This document shows, in pieces, positions 58,255 through 64,000 of a stretch of 64,000 nucleotides of DNA. Position numbers and translations under genes: made by a program. The DNA is from Prinsepia uniflora. Lineage: Eukaryota > Streptophyta > Magnoliopsida > Rosales > Rosaceae. The stretch covers positions 72,055,028 to 72,119,027 of the forward strand of contig CM064866.1 in NCBI GenBank assembly GCA_032719365.1, in the 5' to 3' direction. The notes under the pieces are model-generated. The model did not search any database. It was not told the DNA's origin and saw nothing but the letters and a program-made list of their open reading frames with translations. Numbering within the stretch: the first letter of the stretch is position 1; each line of letters opens with the position of its first letter.

Positions 58255-61200
58255 TCCGCTGCCCAAGAACCGCCATCCTTCCTCCTCCGCCTTGGCCGAC
58301 CAGTCCTTGGCCATCGATCTTTTTGTCTCGCAGATTGCGTCTCAATACCTCGATGTCGCTGACCAGGTCACCGACTTATTGGCTCACCACAAAGCCCTTC
58401 GTTCCTCCATCGACGCCGTACACGATTCGAAGACATCTTTTCAAGCTACGATGCAACTCCAGTTCTCGGATTTCTAGTCTTCCTTGCTGGACCTTCATCA
58501 CTCGCTCACCGTAGGATTATCCTTGGCTAAGGTTCGTTGTTCCTCTCCCGTGGTCCCTTCCAGCAGGGTCTCGCTGTTGTCCTATGCCTCAATGTTTTTT
58601 TCCCTTCCAATTTCCCATTTCCCACCATTCACCCGCCCTTCCCTTAGTCCCCTGCCCACTCGCCCTCTCCCCCTTTCATTGGGTTTTTCTGCCCCCGTCC
58701 GTCCCCCTACCACCCCCATTTTTATCCAGACTTCCCCTATCTACACTTCCCATCCCTTCCCTATTCACAGCCCCCACTCACCCTCCTCCTTCCATCCCAC
58801 ACCTAAGATCGACCTTCCCCGCTTCTCCGACGAGGACCCTTATGGTTGGGTGACCATGGCGGAGCATTTCCTATACTACTATGCCATTCCTCTGCCTCAT
58901 CGTGTTCTTGTTGCTGCCTGTCACTTCGGTGCCGACGTCACTATCTGGATGCATTGGTATGAGCAGTGTTTTTCAACAACTCATTGGTCCTATTTTGTGG
59001 ATATGTTGCTCCAGAGGTTTGGTGACTGTGACTCTATAGTGGTTGAGTCGACCCTTTCCCACCTTCAGCAATCGGGTACCATCAAGGATTATCTTTCCGA
59101 GTTCACCCACCTCTCCTGTCGTGCTATTGATTGGACTGATTCCCAGTTGAAACATGTCTTCATTGGTGGGTTGAGGGACGACATCCGCCATGACGTGCTT
59201 GCTGCGGCGCCTCCCTCTTTGCTTCAGGCTCAGCATATTGCATGCCTCTTCCACCAAAAGATCCTTGCGTAGAAGGCCCCGATGTCCTATTCTTCTCGGT
59301 TTTCTCCTCCTCCGACCATCTCGCGCATCCCGGCGTCTACCCCGGCTTCAGGTTCCTCTCTGCAGCCCTCGCTGCTGGGCCATTTTAGCCGCCTTTCTTA
59401 GACTGAGGCTCGTGACCGCCACTCCCGCAACCTGTGCTTTCACTGTGACGAGTCTTACTCTCCTGGTCATCATTGTAAGTTTCATCTAGTTGCTATGATT
59501 GAGGCTGCTTCACCTGAGAAGGAGTTTCACGACTGCATCCCTTCTTCGCCCCAACCTTCTCCAGACTCTGATGACCCTTCTCCTCTGACACTCTATGCGT
59601 TATTTGGTGCGCCCCATGCCCAGACGATGTGTTTATTGGGCATGATTGACTCTGTTCCCATTCACATCTTCGTGGATTCGGGGGTCACTGCCAACTTTCT
59701 CAGCCCCCACTTGCTATGCGTTTTGGACTTGTGGTGGACACGTTCGCCGTTTCCTCTTTTCTCACGGCTACTGGCACAAAGATCCGCACGGCTGGCACCA
59801 TCCGTGATGTCACGGTGGAAATTCAAGGGTATCGGTTACACACTTCCTTTTCCTTACTTGATGTCGCTGGTTGTGATGTTCTCTTGGGTACAGAGTGGTT
59901 GGAGTCGTTGGGTTGTATGCTTGGGCACTTCAAACACAAGCTTATGAGTTTCTATATCCATGGAAAGCCCTACCAGCTACAGGGTCTTACTTTCCCCCCT
60001 CCTCTGTCTCCTCCGCTCATTCTCTTCTGTCCTATGCTTACCCCAATGCCTTTTCTTGTTTCCCTCTCTGTCTTTCCCCTTGCCCTGCCCATACACCTTC
60101 CGTTCCTCTTCTATTGCAATCCCTACTTCACCGTTACGAGCTCTTGTTTGTTCCACCCTCAGGACTTCCTCCGGTTCGGCCCATCGACCACCGTATTCCT
60201 CTCCTCCCAAACACTAAACCCGTCAATTATCATCCTTACCGTTACCCTCATTCTCAGAAGTCTGAAATTGAGCGGCAGATTTCTGAGTTCTTGACTGCTG
60301 GGGTGATCCGTCCTAGCACAAGACCTTTCTCTAGTCCTATTCTATTGGTTATCAAGAAGGATGGTACATGGCATTTGTGTGTGGATTATCGAGGTCTCAA
60401 TGCTGCCACTATCAAGGATCGGTTTCCCATTCTCGTTGTGGATGAGCTTTTGGATGAGTTACATGGCTCCACTCTGTTTTCCAAGTTGGATTTACGGTCT
60501 TGTTACCACCATATTCGTATGCATCCTGATGACATCCACAAAACTGCCTTCCCTGGCACACGAACGTCACTACGAGTTCTTGGGCATGCCCTAAGGGCTT
60601 TCCAATGCTTCTTCCACGTTTCAGGCTTTCATGAACTTTATTTTAAAGCCTTTTTACGCAAATTTGTGCTAGTTTTTTTTTATGACATCTTGGTTTTCAA
60701 CCCTACTTTGCAGGCTCACTTATTTCATCTTCAACAAGTTTTTGACATCCTACAGGCCAAATCCCTCAAGATGAAGTTTTCTAAGTGCTCATTTGCTCAG
60801 CCGAAGCTCGAGGACTTAGGGCATTATGTCTCTGGCCAGCGTGTGGAGGTCGATCCCCACAAGATTCAAGCTGTGGTCAGTTGGGCCAAACCACTCATTG
60901 TCAAGGGTCTTCGCGGCTTCTTGGGGCTTGCTGGCTATTATTGGAAGTTTGTTCCCCACTTTGGTTCGATTGCCAAGCCTTTGACCGACATGCTCCGGGT
61001 CGATGCCTTCACTTGGTCCCCTGCGGCTGAGAGTGCTTTCCTCCAGTTTAAGACCGCTGACCGCCCTCTCTACCACTCCGGTGCTTGGTCTCCCGGATTT
61101 CTCCAAACCCTTCACCATCGAAGCTGATTCTTCTCAGTCCAGGATTGGCGCGGTCCTTTAGTAAGGGGGCATCCTATTGGCTATTTGAGCCGGCCACTGT

Positions 61201-62739
61201 CTGGAAGGATCCTCCATTTGTCTGTTTATGATAAGGAGCTCCTTGCCATTGTTTATGTTGTTCAACACTGGCGCTATGTCTTGGGCCATCACTTTCATAT
61301 CCAGACGGATCATCAGACCATCAAGCACTTTTTGGATCAGTGCATTCGTACTCCCACCCAGCACAAGTGGCTCACCAAGCTCCTGGGCTACGATTTCACG
61401 ATTACCTATCGCACTGGTTCCCTCAATACCGTCCCTGATGCATTATCACGTAAGCAGGACTTGCTGATGTTAATGGGACTCTCTTTCCCCATCTTTGATT
61501 GTGTGCAGGATATTCAGCACTCATATGCTTCGGACCCTCGGTCTATTGCCCTTCTGGCTAAGTTCCGCCAGGTGTCCCCTCCGTCTCGCCACTTCACTTT
61601 TACTGATGGCACTTTGTACTATAAGGGCCTTCTATTTGTCCCTTTGACTTCTGGCCTTCTTGCTATTATTTTTCATGAGTTTCATGCTTCGAAGGAGGGT
61701 GGTCACTTCGGCTATCTTCGTATTTACAAGCGGGTCTCCCGTAATTTCTTGTGGCCCGGTATTCGGGAAGAACTCAAGGCTTTTGTCGCTGCTTGTGATG
61801 AGTGTCAGCGCCAAGCCTATGAGACCTTGCATCCTCTGGGGTTGTTGCAGCCCCTGCCTGTTCTGGACGGTGTTTGGCTCGATATTTCTATGGATTTTGT
61901 GGAGGGCCTTCCCCGTTCTGCTAGCAAAAATGCTCTGTTTGTCATTGTTGACCGCTTTACCAAGTCTGCCCATTTTGTGGCCGTCTCTCACCCTTACACA
62001 TCCGCTTCCATTGCTGAGATTTTTGTTCAACAGTTGTTTCGTCTTCATGGTATGCCTTGCAGCATTGTCAGTGATCGGGACCCGATCTTTGTGAGCAACT
62101 TTTGGGAGGCGTTTTTTCGTCTTCAAAGTACCAAGCTCTGCTAGTCTTATGCATATCATCCTCAGTCGGATGGTCAAACCGAAGTTCTCAATCGCATTCT
62201 GGAGCATTATCTGCGCTGCTTTGTTTCAGACAAGCCTACCTCTTGGGTCTCTCTTCTGCCCTAGGCTGAGTGGTGGTATAACACCACCTTCCAGGCCCCC
62301 ATCCGCATGACTCCTTACCAGGCCCTTTATGGTGTTACCCCTTATTCCATCGCCTCTTACCTTCTGGGGTCCACCAGTGTTCAGGCTATGGACGCTGCTC
62401 TTCAGGCCCGTGATTCCCTGCTCGGGTTGTTGAAATCCAATATATCCATTGCTCAGAATCGCATGAAGCAACATGCTGATCGAAAACGCACTGAGCGCGT
62501 ATTTTCAGTGGGCGATTGAGTGTTTCTCAAATTGTAGCCTTATCGTTAGTCTTCGATGGTCCTCCCCCCCAATGCCAAGCTCTCTCCTTGCTTCTACGGT
62601 CCTTATCAGATTTTGGCTCGTATTGGTACTGTTGCCTACCGTCTCCAGTTCCCTCGCAGGCCCGTCTCCACCCTATTTTCCATGTTTCCCAGCTGAAGCG
62701 CCGCCTTGGTACTCATACTCCGACATCCTCCACCCTGCC
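58255..62739 (+). pseudogene. Ty3/gypsy gag-pol polyprotein, decayed, 3' end cut by an LTR
   Basis: Domains in order: gag (about 58800-59270; PKIDLPRFSDEDP, IGGLRDDIRHDV), zinc knuckle (CFHCDESYSPGHHC, near 59433-59475), protease (FVDSGVTANF, near 59670), reverse transcriptase (60120-60800; KKDGTWHLCVDYRGLNA, FSKLDLRSCYHHIRM), RNase H (to about 61450; SVYDKELLAI, PDALSRK), integrase zinc domain and core (61670-62200; [41 protein letters not shown]), and C-terminal HVSQLKRRLG (about 62680). It is dead: frames change near 59270, 59700, 60550 and 61070, stops occur near 62141 and 62518, and the RT active site reads FFYDILVF instead of a DD pair. The sequence stops at 62739 where another LTR begins. 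Confidence 0.92.
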
Positions 62740-64000
62740 TGTAACACCCCGGAAATTCGAAGGTTCTAATTTTGTAAATTATTGAATGAATTGACGTTTT
62801 TACCCCTGTGAATTGTATTGCCAAATTGTTGACTTTTTGATTGGAGGGTCAAATGGACTTTGACCAATGACCGTGACGTAGTTCGGGATGTCACGAGTCC
62901 ATAGACAGGTGGCACGTCCAATTCGGACGATCAGGGAAAAAGTTATGACTATCGGAAGTTCAGGGGCATTATCGTAATTTGGACGATTGGGGCGAAAATG
63001 TTGACTTTTCGTCTGACAACTAATTGTCACACGACTCAGGGGCCGTTAGGTAGGTCTCGATGCCCTGAGTCCGTAGACAGGCGGCACGCCGAAATCGGAC
63101 TTCGTACGAGGAAGTTATGGTCTGAAACGTGAAATCGGGAGGTTTGCGTCTCGGTAATCGTGTCGATTATTTTATTCTGAATTAAAGGTTGAAGGACACC
63201 TAGATGAGTGACAAGTGTCACTCATCCATTGGCTAGATTGGATCAAACTCCACTAAGTAATTAAATAGGATTAAAACTACCTTTTAATCTCAGCCATCCA
63301 TCTAAAGTACCCCAGATTTAATCTGAACCCTTGATCTCATTTCCTAGATTGAATCTGGACCGTCCATTCCGTTTGATCAGATCCCTCCATGCTTTATATT
63401 TTCCTACCCGACACACACATACTACCCATTCGATCATTACACATGTGTATCACCATGTCCCTTGCATTGTGCGTCGTTAGACTGAGCTGGTGAGGTTGAG
63501 GGACGGTAGTGATCACGGCGGCGGACGGCGGCTAGGTAGGCAGTCCTAAACCCGAATCTGTTTTGAAAAACTCAGAAATGGAAGCTTGATTTCCAACGTG
63601 TATTTTCGATTCCTTTTGACCCTAATCGATTCCCTGGACTGATAGGAACCTCTAGGGCTTGATTTCGTGATCTGAGGTGACCTGCACAGAGGATAAACGG
63701 CGACGGGAGGACCGGGTTCTGTTCATCGAGGTAAGCCTCTGATCCAGTGCTTGTTTGATGGTTTTAATTAGCTAGAACCCTTACTGGGATTGTGACGAGC
63801 ACTTAGGATGAAACCAGAACTAAAATGGTCAAGAATTCATGGATTGGTGACCGGGTCATCTCGCGGGTTTGAACGACCCAGTTTCAGAGAAACGGGTTGA
63901 CCCGTCGAGAGGACAGTGGTGATGACATGGCACCCTGTCAGACCTGTCAGGTGACGTGGACCACTCTTCAGCCGACACGTGTCACATGTCAGTGCACAGT
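62740..64000 (+). repeat. LTR inserted in the gypsy pseudogene, runs off the window
   Basis: Starts TGTAACACCCCGGAAATTC directly inside the pol 3' end, with shared LTR phrases (tgaccgtgacgtagttcggga near 62868, ggtggcacg near 62909) and the palindrome at 63202-63227. The end lies outside. The expected target duplication on the right would be CTGCC. Near 63920-63995 it shows the same GTCAG/CTGAC-rich stretch as the LTR at 12715-12915. Confidence 0.8.
63202..63227. promoter_or_regulatory. Conserved palindrome in LTR (copy 5)
   Basis: AGATGAGTGACA, AG, TGTCACTCATCC: 11 of 12 arm positions pair; 463 bp into the LTR. Confidence 0.55.

Noticed and set aside
61632..62207. 191-codon minus-strand open frame
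   Set aside because: Antisense shadow of the gypsy integrase region.

Overview
The window is plant nuclear DNA, almost certainly from a eudicot. Evidence is GT-AG spliced genes, large pentatricopeptide repeat (PPR) genes, a plastid CLPR2 fragment with plant exon structure, Ty3/gypsy LTR retrotransposons with initiator-tRNA-Met primer sites, and a Pack-MULE-like element. I cannot name the species. Roughly two thirds of the window is LTR-retrotransposon sequence.

Layout. 1-14284 is a nest of LTR elements: the 3' part of a large non-coding LTR element (1-7289, 3' LTR 3967-7289), then three truncated LTRs in alternating orientation (7290-11135), then a decayed gypsy pol end with its 3' LTR (11136-14284). 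14285-15640 is AT-rich with no gene seen. About 15645-18960 is a MULE-like element with long inverted termini and a captured 3' part of CLPR2. It ends about 80 bp upstream of the thymidine kinase gene (19044-22780, four exons), whose 2.7 kb first intron contains a frameshifted PPR gene (At4g16470-like). 22781-25316 holds an RNase H remnant and short repeats. 25322-40123 is one solo LTR blown up by successive insertions: solo LTR (25322-40123, -) holds solo LTR (25527-37443, +), which holds solo LTR (26489-35003, -), which holds an intact non-autonomous gag-carrying element (27936-33439). All four layers have matching 5-bp target duplications. 41475-43646 is an intronless P-class PPR gene. About 45080-47530 is a fold-back structure made of ~175-bp repeats. 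48309-49641 (-) is a three-exon Yippee-like gene, reconstructed here from splice sites. 50811-57117 is a solo LTR with another solo LTR (53030-56442) inside. 58240-62739 is a decayed gypsy polyprotein, cut at its 3' end by one more LTR (62740 to the window end).

Four host loci look real: TK1, the PPR gene at 41475, the Yippee-like gene, and the damaged PPR inside TK1. They have no evident functional link and are simply the original gene space between insertions.

The most interesting signal is inside the LTRs. Diverged copies share a 10-bp long-range complementary pair (GTGAGTGGAC / GTCCACTCAC) whose base changes compensate. It encloses arrays of short hairpins with changing stem sequences but kept pairing, pairs of CATGCA motifs and, at the far end, an acceptor-like pyrimidine tract ending in CAG. 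A palindrome with 12-bp arms and a GC-rich hairpin with 7-bp arms are also kept. This looks like selection on an RNA (or cruciform) structure, possibly an LTR intron. The structure is seen in the sequence; any function is inference.
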